Shown here one piece after another: positions 9,201-22,365 of a DNA stretch of 64,000 bases; within the stretch, counting starts at the first letter, position 1, and every line of letters begins with the position of its first letter. A program made the translations under genes and the position numbers. Source of the DNA: Luscinia megarhynchos (Eukaryota > Chordata > Aves > Passeriformes > Turdidae); NCBI GenBank assembly GCA_034336665.1, contig JAPFBE010000002.1:8788146-8852145 (forward strand), in the 5' to 3' direction. Below the pieces are notes generated by a model, which made no database searches, was not told the DNA's origin, and saw only the letters and a program-made list of their open reading frames with translations.

Positions 9201-12200
9201 GCTGGTGGTGTTTAACAACATTACATTAATCTGCTGACCCTGTTCCATGAAATCAAAGGAAGTTTTGATATTCACTGCAGCTGTATTAGCCCTGGAATTA
9301 TAACTGTGCTTATTTCCCAAGGAAGGCTTCTCTCTATATTGATACTGCTGTTGCCTAAGGTAAGAGCATGGCTATGTTCAGAGCCTGTATTATTCTTGTT
9401 TGCCTAATGGAATGCAGTTTAGATGTATTTAATGATTTGTATAAGGACAAACATTTTGTTTAGTGTAATCCCTTGAATCTCTTGAAAAAAAAAATACAAG
9501 ATTTATGCAAAAATAAAGGCAGAAATTATAGCTGTTTATAATACACTGTTCACTCATAGCCATATTTCTGATACATTTTTTTTAAAAAAAATATATTAAA
9601 TAGTAATTCATATACAGCAGACATGTTTTCCTCCTCTTTTAGTTATCTCTATGTTATGTGGCACACTTCTGATAAAGCATGGTATTATAATTTATGAACT
9701 GAAAGTTTAGGAAACTTTTTTTTTTTCTTTTTCTTTCAATGATGCCCCTATCAGTTGCTCAGGATTTTTAAAATCCCATGTATATTTTCATTATGTCAAG
9801 TTTTTCCTATTGGTAATATTCAGAATGTGCCCTGCTATGACTTTTCATCACAGTTCACTCATTAGAAGTTCTGTAATAGCTGCCTCAAGTGCCTTAAGTG
9901 CCAGACATGAGGCTCTCTTCTGGACTTCTGATTTGGGCAGAACTTCACACCAGTTTCATTTGGGAGTTTTTTTTTGAGTCAGTGTTCTGACAGCCTGCAT
10001 ATTTTCATCCTTTGCAGAGCCTCCTGTCAAAGAGTGAAAAGTACATTGACAATATGAATTTTACAATAACAGTAGAAATAAATATATTGTAGTCACTTCT
10101 TACTGGAGAAAATAATAGCTTCTTTCTACTAATTTTATTGTTTTCTGATGATAACTATAAAGCCTAATAGTTTCAAGACAGCATATTACAGACAATTAAG
10201 AGTGTTCTCTGCCAGTTAGTATTTGTACTTTATCACTGAATGGAATACAGATACAGCCTTTTTCTGTTTTTTATAAACGTAAGGAAACCATCCCCAAATC
10301 CACTGGAATTTAAAAAAAAAGTAATGATGCTTTTCAAATAGAAAGATAAGCTTGTTACAGAAGGCTAAGTCCCAGAAGATACTTATTAGAGATTCACCTC
10401 CTCTAACACTCCCTTGCAAAGAACAGAGTACCCAGAAACAGAATGTATCAGACATTAAACTGCTGCTCCAGATGATCTCCACCAAGGGCCAAGATTCCCT
10501 CTCTTTTATTTCTAATCTATGTAATGGGATTCTTCACGTAAATCCTGCAACCAGCAGCAACTAATTAGGTCAAATTAACAGGACATATGTTACTGGGTCT
10601 ATTTTGAGTTTAAATCCTCAAGATGGAGCTACCTTCCTCTTTAAGGTAACAACCACTGGGTGTTAAAAGCAAAAAGACAACTTTGTGTTGTGGTGTGTTT
10701 ACTATTCCTTTGGTCAGAGCCGTGCTCAACATTAAGGGCAGATTTCCGGTGGACTTCAAAGCTATATTTATTTTCTTATCACCTGTGCTCCCCCTTCATC
10801 CTGAACAATTTGCATAAGCCTGCATAATGCTACTTAGCTTATGCCTCACTGCTACTATTTATAGATGAACTGGAAATTCAGCTTAGTAAAGCAACTTAAT
10901 TATTTTCTGATTCCCTTCTTTCTTCCTGCCTACACACCGTGCATGTGTTTTTGTGCGTGAAGGTGTGAAAGAGAGATCATGTACTCAAAAGGAATTTTGA
11001 GTGCTGTGTTACTCTTCTTATTAATTATTGGGAAAAACAAAATTTTCTAAACTGATGCAAAAGTAGGAGCCATAAGAGCAATCCCAAATACCACAGGGAT
11101 TCCAGTACGTGTGTGTACACCTGTTGTGTGTGCATGTGAGTGGGTGTGTTTGTAAATGAGAACTAGGATTTTTTCCTTTTCTCAAAAAGACAAAAAAAAT
11201 GTTTTACATTTTTCTTGTTACACATATTGAGAGTTATGTAGTCAAGTCAGGTGCTGAAATGATTAACAGTACATCTCATACATGTCATATGGTCTTCTTT
11301 TGGTTTTCTGTGTTATTATATATTTGCTTAACAATCTGTTTGCTTTCAAGTTTGTATTTGCAAATTAGGTTATTTCTTTAAAAACCTAGAGGTGAAATTA
11401 AAAATCTCATTGAATATGGAATATCCCCGGTTGGATAGAACCCATAAGGAAATAAAAACAATACTTATATCTTAGTTAAAAAGTAGACATTTTTTTCACA
11501 ACATTTTTTTTTCAAAAATTGTAAAAAAAAAATTAATATAGATCTGCTTGCCTAAATAAATTAATTTTATATTTAATGAAGCTAATTTTGTAGCACCTTA
11601 GCAGTTAATCCCTGAGAAAGCTTCCTCTCCCTCAGATCTGATACCACTTTAAAGCAGAGAGAGGCATTACTCCAAGGAGACCTTACCAGTGTTTTTTACT
11701 CTGGACTGAGTAGCACAAGCCTGAGTACATTCATTACAGATTGAGTCTTATCCTATTGTCTGAAATACATCTCACTTCTCTAAACAAGGTTAAATGCTAT
11801 TTTTCTTCCCCTAATCCTGTTTAGCAAGTTAATGGGTAGTCTGGACAGTTTAAGTATTCCAGTTAAATGGGAGAAAGGTCACTGCAAGATTACTTAAAAG
11901 GCATCAGGGGATGCTAACAGGTAAATGCAGTTTTCCAAAGGATTTCCTAAAGGGTTTCCAAAGGATTTTAGGGAAGGCAACTCAATACTACCATTAAAAT
12001 AAAAAACCTCTAGGAGTTTCCAACTACCATTGCAGTGATAAAACTGAGTTTATTCTTGCAAGTACATTTTACAGTTTTTTCCCAGCACTGACATACTCTC
12101 TTGGCCTCGCACCAAACTCACTGAAGCTGAAAGCTGATGGGAAGCTTCAACTTCATTTAGCCCCAGGTGCTGCTCATCAGCACCCAGCCTAAGAAAAACC

Positions 12201-12650
12201 TCCCTGACTTCAGTGGTAACTTATCCTACAAGGCTGAACCCAGAGGTTAAGGAAGCTGACTGGTGATTTTCCAACAACTCTATGGAAAAAACTCTATACA
12301 GTTTTATGCCCAGCTTGTAAGTTTTCAGCCTTTGCATTCATGATATATCTGTGACTGACAGACCTCTTCAGTGAGATTTGCCCCTGCAGTTAGCAAAGTG
12401 CTTGCAGAGGTCTGTGTGTCCAAAGACAGATTTAGCCTTGAAGAGAAATGCCCTATTGACCAAGCAAAATTCTCACCTGCAGATTTTGGGGTTCTTTTCT
12501 GCAAGAGCACCAGGGGAAACTTTCCAAGGGCCTGATGGGGAGAAGAAGCATCAATAATCCAAAAACTGTTGAAAGCACTTTCTGAGGACGTAGATAACTC
12601 AAGTACCATCCCTGATGGTACAGAGATTTCATGCACCATCTCACAAACAG
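6207..12650. other. Intergenic, no gene seen
   Basis: About 6.4 kb of AT-rich sequence without a recognisable coding exon or transposon. There are short A and T runs and an imperfect GT-rich patch near 11108-11155. A slightly GC-richer patch at 8380-8620 is open in both directions (up to 101 codons on the minus strand), but its translations match no family I know. Confidence 0.55.
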
Positions 12651-13356
12651 TATATGCTGGGGACTGCCCTGCTGGAAAGGAGCTTGGCAGTAATGGACCT
12701 GGGAGTCCTGTTGGACACCAGTTTTCCATAAGCCAGTAATATGGCTTTATGGCAAAGGTGACTAACAGCATCCTGGGATGCACTGCAAAAGCTTCTGCCA
12801 GCAGTTCAAGGGATGTGATCCTTTCCCTCTTCCCAGCACTGGTGAGGTCGCATCTGGACACCTGTGTCCAGTTCTGGTCTCCACAGTACAAGAGAGACAT
12901 GGATGTACGGAAGAGAGTCCAGTGAAGGGCCACACAGATGGTTAAGGGACAGGGAGAAAAGGCTGAGAGAGCTGGGACTGTTCAGCCTGAGAAGAGAAAG
13001 CCCCAGGGGTGTCTGATCAATGTCTATAAACACTTGAAGAGAGGTGCAAAGAAGAGGGAGCCAGGCTCTGTCCAGTGGTGCCCACTGACAGGACTAGAGT
13101 CAATGGACAGAAAGTGAAACACATCAGGTTCCCTCTGAACATCAGGGAACACTTTTTTGACTGTGAGTGTGACTGGGCACTGGCACATACTGCCCAGGGG
13201 GATGGTGACATCTCTGTCCTTGGAGACATTCAAAAGCCAGGAGGACACAGCCCTGGATAACTGGCCCCAGGTGGCCCTGCTTGACCAGCAGGTTGGACTA
13301 TATGACCTGCAACATTCCCTTCCAATCTCAGCCTTCTGTGATGCTGCATTCTGTCA
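12651..13356 (+). mobile_element. CR1 LINE 3' fragment
   Basis: This is a 5'-truncated CR1 copy in plus orientation. Typical stretches appear in order: CTGGGGACTGCCCTGCTGG, GACCTGGGAGTCCTG, CAGCACTGGTGAGG, CATCTGGACACCTG, GTGAAGGGCCACACAGATGG, GGAGACATTCAAAAGCC, TTGACCAGCAGGTTGG. It ends in a 3' tail with TTCTGTGATGC and ATTCTGTCAC. ORFs within it (up to 202 codons on the minus strand) are chance frames. Several hundred bases of earlier sequence (12320-12650) may be diverged CR1, but I could not align them. Confidence 0.92.
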
Positions 13357-13721
13357 CATATGTGGGGAAGGGACTGTTAATCACTCTGGTACAAGCCCAG
13401 TCCAAGTGGTAGGCTATGAGTATGTGCAAAAAGTGTCTCCTACATTTTCTACACCATGCTAAAAAGAAAACCTAAAATAAGTCTGTCAAAGAAAAAGAAT
13501 ACTTGAAAATGCATGATCTGCCCTAAAAAACATAACTAATAATTGCAAAATATGGAAGTACAGCTGCATTTTCTAATACACCTGATCCTGCAGGGTTATC
13601 TGTATTACAAACTTCTCATGATATTAAAGAACAATTAAGGGACCAATTACTTTAAAGCTGCTAGCTGTTCATAATCATAGCTTCAGTGAAGAAAATTCCT
13701 CAATTTCCTCTGGCAAAACTG

Positions 13722-13752
13722 GTTTTCTCAGAACTGGTAGTTCTGAGAAAAC
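13722..13752. repeat. Perfect 14-bp inverted repeat, 3-base loop
   Basis: GTTTTCTCAGAACT is followed by GGT and then its exact reverse complement. No transposon boundary is recognisable at this place. Confidence 0.9.
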
Positions 13753-13759
13753 AGGTGAA

Positions 13760-14924
13760 AACCTCTGATCCCTAGAAAATATGCCAGAAGAAAAGAGGTA
13801 TGGAAATATTATTTTAGCACTCCATGTTCACACATCAGTTAAATGGAAGATTTAAGGACTGTGACGTGTGGATAGGTTAACTTGATTGTCAAATCACTCA
13901 TGGGATCTGACCTAGAGTGTAAAAATTTGTGTTCACAAGCAGAGAAATAATCAAACTGAGCACTATCAAATTGACCTTTACAAATTCTGAAATATCCCAC
14001 CTGGAAATTATTCCACAGCCTATCTTTCAAAAGTTTTAAAAGTGTAATCAACTGATTTTGTAGCCTTTGCACTTTACAGAAGTATGAATATTATTTCTCT
14101 TTTATATATATTGTGATACATGGCACTTGCAAATTTTCAGTGTTTCTTCTCTCCCCCTACTTATTCATCCCCATGATTAAGCTAATAAAACAAGTAAAAG
14201 AAATTAGATGTGAACAATATTAGATATATTCCCTCACTACGTCTGAAAAACATTTGTTTTGGTTCAGTAACCAAACCAAATCCTCGTTTCTACCTCAAAT
14301 TACTGTGTTACTACAATTTCAGTGAAATTTTTCAGAGACTCTTTTATATTTAATGATTCTTTTCACCTTTTATAGTATTGCAGTTATACACAGTAGATGA
14401 AATGCCCTCCTAAAATTTCAGTATTTGAAATGGTTCAATGTGACTTTTGAACAGATTTGGAAAACCTATTTATCATCAAGAAGAACTTTTTTTAACATAA
14501 GGAGTTTTATGCATATATTTTTAGTAATGAGTACAAGCTATTATGCCTGTCATAATACAAAGAAGATCAGCTGGTATTATTTTCATAAATATTTAAAAGC
14601 TAGCACACCTACAGTGTAGCCTAGGACAATTATAGTAGAGTCACTAAAAAAGGGAAAATCTATATTATTTTAATCTAAATAAACTTTGTTAAAATAGAAA
14701 TGGACATGAGACACTTGGGCTTTATTTTGAGTTAGCAAGTTAAACTCAAGTTTAAAGATCATTAGAATAAATACTTGCTACATTTTTCTTCTCTGCCTTT
14801 TTAAACATAATTTAACTAGATCAGTTTAGTCACTTGCAGTTTGGAAAAAGTTCTTCTGATACAGTGTAGAGACAATTTAAGTGAGGATTCATACATACCA
14901 CATGTCCCAGGAGGCTGCAATCAG
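13760..14924. other. Intergenic, no gene seen
   Basis: AT-rich sequence with no recognisable gene or repeat apart from the hairpin just before it. Confidence 0.6.
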
Positions 14925-15024
14925 GGTGCAGTCTTGGGCATGGCTTTGATCAAGCCTAATCCAGCTGAGTATGTCCCTTTTAGCTGTTAAAAGTCCCTTC
15001 CAACCCAAACTATTTTATGACTTC
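14925..15024 (+). mobile_element. Old CR1-like 3' tail
   Basis: A phrase close to the CR1 end (AGTCCCTTCCAACCCAAAC then TATTTTATGACTTC) ends this short, diverged piece. The 5' part is only weakly CR1-like. Confidence 0.5.
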
Positions 15025-16052
15025 TTGGCTGTATGTTCCAGCTGATGATTCTGATAAGTACAGACAATATCAAACTTGGTCTCCTGTATCCAAAGGTGAG
15101 AACAACAGTCAGAATTGGGATTCTGAACCACAGTAGAACTGTGTGGAGGGAAATGTAAAGCATATTTAGAAATAGTAAATTGCTCCAAAAGCACTTCCTT
15201 TTCTATTTTCCTTTGCTCTTCCAGTTTTCTTGTGTTTATAAAGTTCAGTTGGTTAGATTCATCATAAAATTTAATTTTACCTTAGTCAAGAAAAAAGAAG
15301 TTGAGGAGCCTTTTGGTTGCCTTTTTAGATATCTCCATTTATTGCTCACTTAACTCCATAGCCTTGGACAGGAAAACACATTTTGTTCACAAAGATGCAA
15401 CATATCACTAAAGGGAACAAACCCCTTTTTCTACCTTCTGCTTTGGTATCATTGCTGTCTCCCATAAGAAACTAGAATAGTCTGTTGGGAGATTTGCCAG
15501 AGGAACAACCCTATGTATATTTAATGTGGTTGCTAAATGGTATTGTGCTTATCATTTGTGAATCACTGGAGCTTGCATCTGTTTCTTGTAGCTGGGACTG
15601 AAAGGGTTATTTTAATGGCCCTTTAAACTCCCACCTGGCTATTTTGTTGCTTACACTAATCTATTTGTAGGTCCATTACCTCATAAGGGAGGTAAAAGCA
15701 TATATTCCTTTCCACATTCCACCTAAAGACACTGCAACTGTCCCCCACATGAAATACACAAAGGACTCACAGCAATAAGCAACTAGTTCAAAGTGGTGAA
15801 ATGGTGGAATTCCTTCAGTCCTTAGAGTCTACATCCAGAACTAATGAAATGTAAAGGAGAATAAAATGTCCTAGCTTCCTAAGAATGATGTGAAGTCTGA
15901 AATGCCACAATAATAGTTTTGTTTTTTTAGTCTTGGCAAAAGGCACAGAGAATATTGTTTACTCATACAAAAATGTTAGCATTAAACTATGGCATTGCAG
16001 ATATTATTCTTTAGGGTTAATTACTTGTACTTTAATAATACAAAAATTAATA
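15025..16052. other. Intergenic, no gene seen
   Basis: AT-rich sequence with no supported feature. Confidence 0.55.
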
Positions 16053-16345
16053 CCATAGAATTATGAAAGGGTTTGGGTTGGAAGAGACCTTTAAAGGATA
16101 TCTAGTCCAATCTGCAGTGAGAAGGGACATCTCTAGATCAGGCTGCTCACAGCCCCACCCAACCTGAGTGTTTCAAGGAGTGAGATATCTACCAATTTCT
16201 GGAGAAATGTGTTCCTGTGTTTTAAAGGTTACTCTCATTGTAAAAAAGAGTCTACCATAAGCACATCTATACAACCTTTTTTAAAATTCCAAATTTAATC
16301 TTATTTTCAGTCTATTTAACCCCACGTGTTTACCTCTTGTACTTT
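16053..16345 (-). mobile_element. CR1 LINE 3' fragment
   Basis: Reading on the plus strand it starts with CATAGAATTATGAAAGGG and GTTTGGGTTGGAAGAGACC, the reversed CR1 3' end. It continues through diverged but colinear CR1 sequence (AGGGACATCTC, CTCACAGCCCCACCCAACCT, ATGTGTTCCTGTG) to about 16345, where similarity fades. Confidence 0.85.
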
Positions 16346-16349
16346 CACT

Positions 16350-19300
16350 TGGCAATGAGTAGCAGCCTGGAAGACTGCACAGACTTTGACTAAGTGTTTG
16401 TTGTGAAGCCATCCAGTCTTGATTTGTCAGAAGCACAAACTGGTGAAATGGCTCTATCACAGTTGAAAGAGATACTGAGTTAGAAGTTACATACAGCTTT
16501 CCTGCTTGTTGCTTTGGGTAAGCTTACATCTCATCCAAAAGCATTGCTTTCCAATGGCCCATAAATATAAAGTACAGCAATGTATGCAACACTGCACTTA
16601 GCAGGATGGTGAATCCTCAAAGCAAAGATTTTCAAGGATACAAAAGCAAACTTGAATAACAGGATTTCTGAAAATGGTCTGATTTAACCTCTTTCTGTTC
16701 TTGCTCAGCCCTCACCAAGAAAAGAATGCACTGAATTTTTCCTTTTCAGCTGCATATAAATCTCCTTCTCTGAGGTTTACATCTGTTGTTCTGCCATTCT
16801 GATACAGAAGAATTTATTTGCAGAGGTCTACTTATCTTTAGAGAGAAGAGAAAGGTTCACATCCTTTAAGCAACAGGTGGCTTGCTAAGAAATTATAAAA
16901 AAGCTTCTCAATGTCTGTAATACTAATCAAACCAGCAACCTACACAGCCTAAAATACAGGTGGACAGCCTTCAAGGCACAAAATGTACATAATTTATGCA
17001 AAACTCAAATGAGTTTTCCATGAAACTGAAAAGACATCAGGAAGACTTCTTCAGAAATGCTTTCCATAGTTTAGAAAGATCTGTAGAGAGATCTGAAGAA
17101 ATTCACGTGTGAATGAGTGTGTTATACCTTAAAAATTTACTGGGTTTGAACATTGAAAGAGTAGGAAACACTGGAACTGCAAAGGCAGCATACACAGAAA
17201 ACAACCAGGAACAGTGTCATGAATAACCAAAATGTTTGGCCATATGTTCTAAAAGATGAAAAGAACCTAAATAAAGGAATATGAGTCTCCCAACTAGTAA
17301 AGCAAAACATTACTGCATATTATTGGAAGCACCTGTGTTTCAGAAAGGCATTTCTTTTCAGGAAAAAGTGTAATAGATGGAAATTAGCAGAGATAAATCA
17401 CAATGAAGGGCATTGAGTTTTCCCTGGATTTGAGATGGTGGCTGCTGACTGAGACCCTAGTGGTATCAACTTTACTTTTTATGATTTTGAACTATAATAG
17501 ACTATAAAGGAAAAGACCCACAGATAAAAATCATCAATATGCTGTTTGTGTTACAGCTGCTAAAACAGTGCTCCAGAGCCTAATGGCAGCAGACAAGGTC
17601 TATAAATCTTGTCACATATAATGAAAAGCAAGAGTATAGAGATGTGAGCAAGTGGTTAGAGTAAATTTAGGTCATACATACTTCAATATACTTTAAAGAA
17701 TGCTATCTACATGTTCCAACACTATCTCCTCCTCAAGTTGCCCCTTATCAGTTTGCAACAGCTAATAAAGGGCTAAAAGAATATTCTGTTAAAATGTTGA
17801 TTTTGTAAAAAAAAACCAAGGAAGAAAAAGGGATTTCAAATAATCTGCCTTCCCTTTTTCCCTGTGTCTATGCTGTTTAGAGTCAAGTACTGATGGCAAA
17901 ATGAATGAAAACCATGGGCTAGAATTACTAAGTAAGTGTGAGGTTTGCCATGAACACATTTAATTAAATAATCCACTCAAGTCTGGTCATATTGTGGTCT
18001 TCTGCTATGTGAATGAGGAAAGACTTAGAGATGTATTGAAAAAAACAGAACTACAGGGAAGTAAAACAAATGCATCAGTTTTTTAAAACCCTGTCAATAC
18101 CATTATTCTCTGTTCTTCTGACTGAAGAATTTCTAATGGTATATTCTTATAATTGCAATGATTTTGCACTTTATTCCTTAGAAATTCAGCTTAAGAAGAC
18201 AAGAACAAACTGAAAAATATCTATGATGCTTTTAAGAATCCAGTGTTCTGAAAGGTAAACAAATCTCCCAATATGGATAAACTAAAACACTGGAAGAGCA
18301 ATGGCTTTGTCAATAACACTTCTTTAAGTGCTGGAAAACTTGTGAATAAAAGAAATTTTAGAATCCTGTCTACCAAGTCACCTTATATAGGGTGTAATAT
18401 ACAAGGAAGTAATTTACCTCAATTTAAGTTTTGAATATAGGGAAATTATTTTTAAAATTCATCTGTGGTTTCACAGGTAGTGGTGGAGCCCCTACTTGAT
18501 CTTTCTCTGCATTCAAATAAAAATAAAAAAAACATTTTCCAGACTGCCACAACAACCTTTCAGCCCATTGTCTCAGATTGCATATCTAGTTCAATGTCAC
18601 TTTCCTGGTTCCCAAAATTGATTCCTGTTTCTATCAGTTCATATGCACCCATACCTTTACAAGAAGCAGTGATCTAGAAACTATGTTTTTAGGTAGGGCA
18701 ATACAGAGAAAGGGGTATATATCTGTGCTGGGGTGGATCAGAGACAAGAAGAATAATGTGCAACATGATTTATGCCACTTTTACTGTATGCTTTCATAAC
18801 TACAAGTTATTCAGTGAAATGGAGGGAAAAATTAGAGTTCATTAATCTTTGGACACTTGTTTGATATAATGACAATTCTTGAAATGCACTCACTAACACT
18901 TATTACCAGCAATAAAGGGATGGTTTTGCTTCATTTTTGTATGTGCATATATTACATGAAAATTATCAGAGAGATGTGTCCGTGCCTATTAAGCTCACAT
19001 AAAAAGCTTCAAATAACAAAGCAGCCTCTCTTTAAAACAGCAGGTTTTTTTTTCCTTTGGCAGAGATCTTATTATGCTATTATTTTATCTATAATTAGAT
19101 GTATCATATTATTAAGAGCTGACATATTGGTTGATTTGTTTTTTATGAATTTATCAGAATACAAAATACTGACAGTTTTGGAATGGTGGGATAACCCCTT
19201 TCCCATAGAAGATGGGGCTCTGCAGCCTCGAGCATGGCTTGAAAGACCAAGGGAAGATGGAGTCTGCACAAGGCAGGAACAAAGAGAAGGGAGAAAAACC

Positions 19301-21512
19301 TGAGGTGGAGTCTCTCCCTTGAGCAAAGACCACCAGGTGAGACAGAGAGCTCAGTTCCTGTGCTTCCATCTTTTAAAGGGACCCTGGTAACCCCTCACCT
19401 GCCCTGAGATCCCAGTTGTTTTCCAGCTACAAGTGTCTTTTTAGGACAGTAAAAGACAGCAACAACTTTGGGCATATATTGGGAATACAATAGCATTTTG
19501 GATTATCCACATCAACCACAATCTTCTTAGAAACCTCCCTTAAGATGCTAGGGCCAAACCAGAAAAAAAGGACTTATTTGGCTGATATGATAACATGTAG
19601 TGAACTGGACAAATGAGACTTCATTAAACCTGAATCTCAAATGTGTTACATCTAAGTCTGTCTGACAAAGAAGTAAAATTACAATCAGAAGTAAGCTTTG
19701 TTGCCAGAAGAAAATCAATACACTAACTTGCCTACATTTCTGAAACTAACTTTCTAAGCTGTATTTTGCAGGGCTACAGTGCATACAGAAAAAATTACTA
19801 GTCAATGGCCATTTTGATTCACTGATATTACTAATTTGCACTGGCTGGCACACATCCACATTAAAAATCTGGCACATAATTCTAAAGTGAATCAATAAAA
19901 GAGAATCTCATTCAGAATGTTATGATTTCTATAATTTTGATAGTTTATCTTGAAAATGGATCTTTAAAATAAGTCTTTGACATCAGGAAAGAGCCAAATT
20001 AGCATAGTCCAAATTTGGATGTCAAAACTGCAATCTTTGTTTCTCTCTTCATTTTCACTAATGAAAACTGTGAGTTCTAAATCTTAAAAAGGTTCCCATT
20101 TTTCCAGACCAATCCTACTGGAGCAGAGCCACGTATCTTGTTCCATATCAGACTGAAGCAACAACAGAAGACTCAGCAAAGACTCAGTTCAACTAATCAA
20201 CTATTAACAAAGCTACAAGTGTTGGTGGTGTCCCTAATGAGATGGAGCTACAGCAACTCATCTGATGGTGCATAGGTGAGCACCGGGTTGGAAAAGACCA
20301 GTAAAATATCTCTGAAAAGGATGATCAGAAAATCACAAGGTAACAAGGTCAAGGTTGAGTTTTCTGATGACAGCTGAAATTTCCTTCCACAGTAGATTCA
20401 CACTGCTTCCTTTTCTTTCAGCCTCATTCAAACTGAAGAACATTTCATTTCCTAAGCCTTGAAGTTGGTGGAGACATGTAAAGTTCCTTTGGGAAATTGC
20501 ATGACTTTGAGAGACACTATGGTTTGCATAAATGAAAAAAAAAGTGGCAGATGTAATTGCACCACTGATTTTCTCTTTATCCTTATGAGGTTAAAATCTT
20601 TCTGTGTTCAGAGTATGGATAATTTCTCAGGTAGGCTGTACCTAAAGCCTTATCTATAGGCTATGCCTATGCTGTTCCCTTCTTGTGCACACACAGCTGT
20701 AAATACAAGGAGTCTGTGCACAGGCTAACTGGGGTGTCTGTAGACAAGCATGGAAAAAGCTTGCTCAGGTTACAGGGTTGCTACAGTAAATCTTGGGAAA
20801 GAATTACTGCTAAGCAATTCAAGCTCAGGCATCCACATGTTGGAACCAGGCTGAGTAACCAAAGGTGATAAAGTTTTCTGGTCATGGAGGTGAAGTTTCC
20901 GGTTTCTTCCTTACTTACTTCTAGATTTTCAGAGCTTTCATATTTGCTCCAATATCTCTTGACTAATAGTGTTTCTTTAATTTTTCTCAAACTACTCCTT
21001 TATCTCTTTTTCTCTCTAATACCTCCATTTATATTGCTGTTTGTTGTCCCTTATGGTCCAAGGAGAGAGATCTGTTAGAATACTTATCATCAATATTATT
21101 AGAGGATATTTTTTAATGTCCCCATTTGTTTGCAATTTTATTTTGTTCTGGACATAAGGCTACATGCTTGCTTTATTTCTAAGAACACAAAAAACTTGCC
21201 ACTTGTTGGCTAATAGAACAGATGCCATTTTCCCCCAACATTGATTAGCAGCAGTCATTGCATTCTGCATAATTAAAGGCACTGTAAATCTCTTTGACCT
21301 TGGGGTTTATTCTTCGTAGCACAGGTGCAGTTTAGGGGGGTTTGTATTGGGGGTTGTTTCCCGGGGAACGAAGGAGCTGTATATGTCTGATTTTGATTTG
21401 CCCTGGAGCATTATGACTTTGTGTTTCCTGCTCAGGGTGCAACATGATGGCTTGCAACATCAAGGCTACAGATCTTGTCTTCAATGACACAGTGGAGAGA
21501 TGAACCTGGAAG
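16350..21512. other. Intergenic, no gene seen
   Basis: About 5 kb of AT-rich sequence without a recognisable exon. A GC-richer patch at 19180-19430 looks unlike its surroundings and may be an unrecognised old repeat. It contains a minus-strand CTTTAAAAG. Confidence 0.5.
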
Positions 21513-21580
21513 ACTGGTATCTGTAACATGAAATGGTATCTGTAGAAATGGTATCTAGAAATGGTATCTGTAACAAATGG
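21513..21580. repeat. Short tandem array of an AATGGTATCTGTA-like unit
   Basis: Four imperfect copies of a ~13-25 base unit containing TGGTATCT follow one another. They lie about 150 bases before the 3' end of the large CR1 copy. Confidence 0.75.
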
Positions 21581-21731
21581 CATGCTGCTATTGATCATAT
21601 AGTTAGCATTTCACTTGGAGAGAACAGAAATCAACATAAAAATAATTTGGTCCAATGTCTACTACGGTCAGAAGTACCAGAGTGGAAGCTACAGTAACTC
21701 TATTTAACTCAGCCACAGACACGGTGAGGAG

Positions 21732-21807
21732 TCATAGAATCATAGAATGGCTTGAGGTGGAAGAGACTTTAAAGATCATCTAGTTCCAAACCCCCTGCCT
21801 TGGGCAG
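21732..21807 (-). mobile_element. CR1 LINE, piece 1 of 4 (3' end)
   Basis: It begins with the reversed CR1 tail TCATAGAATCATAGAATGG and continues to CCCCCTGCCTTGGGCAG. There it is cut by an LTR, and the final GGCAG reappears at 22366-22370 as the target duplication. Piece 2 continues the same CR1 without loss. Confidence 0.93.
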
Positions 21808-22365
21808 AATACCAGTTTGAAAGCAAACCAGTGAGAGATTCCAAGTCAGAACCACAGTTTAATAGCAAAATTAAAATAAAGGCAGAAAACACTGGCTTAA
21901 GCTGACAGAGTCAGAATAAAGCCTGATACCCTGTCAGTCAGGGTGTTGGTAGCAGTCCAATTAAATGGTGCTGCACTCCTGTTGGAATGATAGATGTGGC
22001 TCTGTTGAAGCAGTGATCCTCTAGAAGGGTCTGGTATTCCTCTGAAGATCCAGTGGTGGTTATGGAGCTCTTGTCCTCTGGGAATTCAGTAGGAAAGGCT
22101 GCCTGTGGTGCTCCAAACCATGGATCATATCCACCTAAGAATACTAGGTTCCTCCCCTTGGGTGGAGCATTTAACAATGGGATGATGTAATTTTATCAGT
22201 CATGCAGGGAGGCTTGATGGTCCATTAGCCCATAGACCCAGAGGGAATTACCAAGGATGAGTCATGGAGGAGAAAAAGAACCCTGCCCACCTGTTTTTAA
22301 CACCTTATGAAGAAGGCAATAGAAAACATATTTTTTGGTTACATCTTACACTGTAACCTAAGACA
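21808..22365 (-). mobile_element. Solo LTR of an avian endogenous retrovirus (ERVL-like), nested in CR1
   Basis: A 558-bp insertion is flanked by the direct repeat GGCAG (21803-21807 and 22366-22370), the 5-bp duplication expected for ERVL-type integration. Minus orientation is inferred: on that strand the insertion begins TGTCTTAGG and has an ATTAAA signal (21858-21863) near its end. The 3' end has lost the usual CA. No coding region is present. I recognise the sequence type from bird genomes but cannot assign a family name. Confidence 0.8.

Noticed and set aside
12325..12933. 202-codon minus-strand ORF
   Set aside because: Much of it lies antisense to a CR1 fragment and it shows no relation to known proteins.
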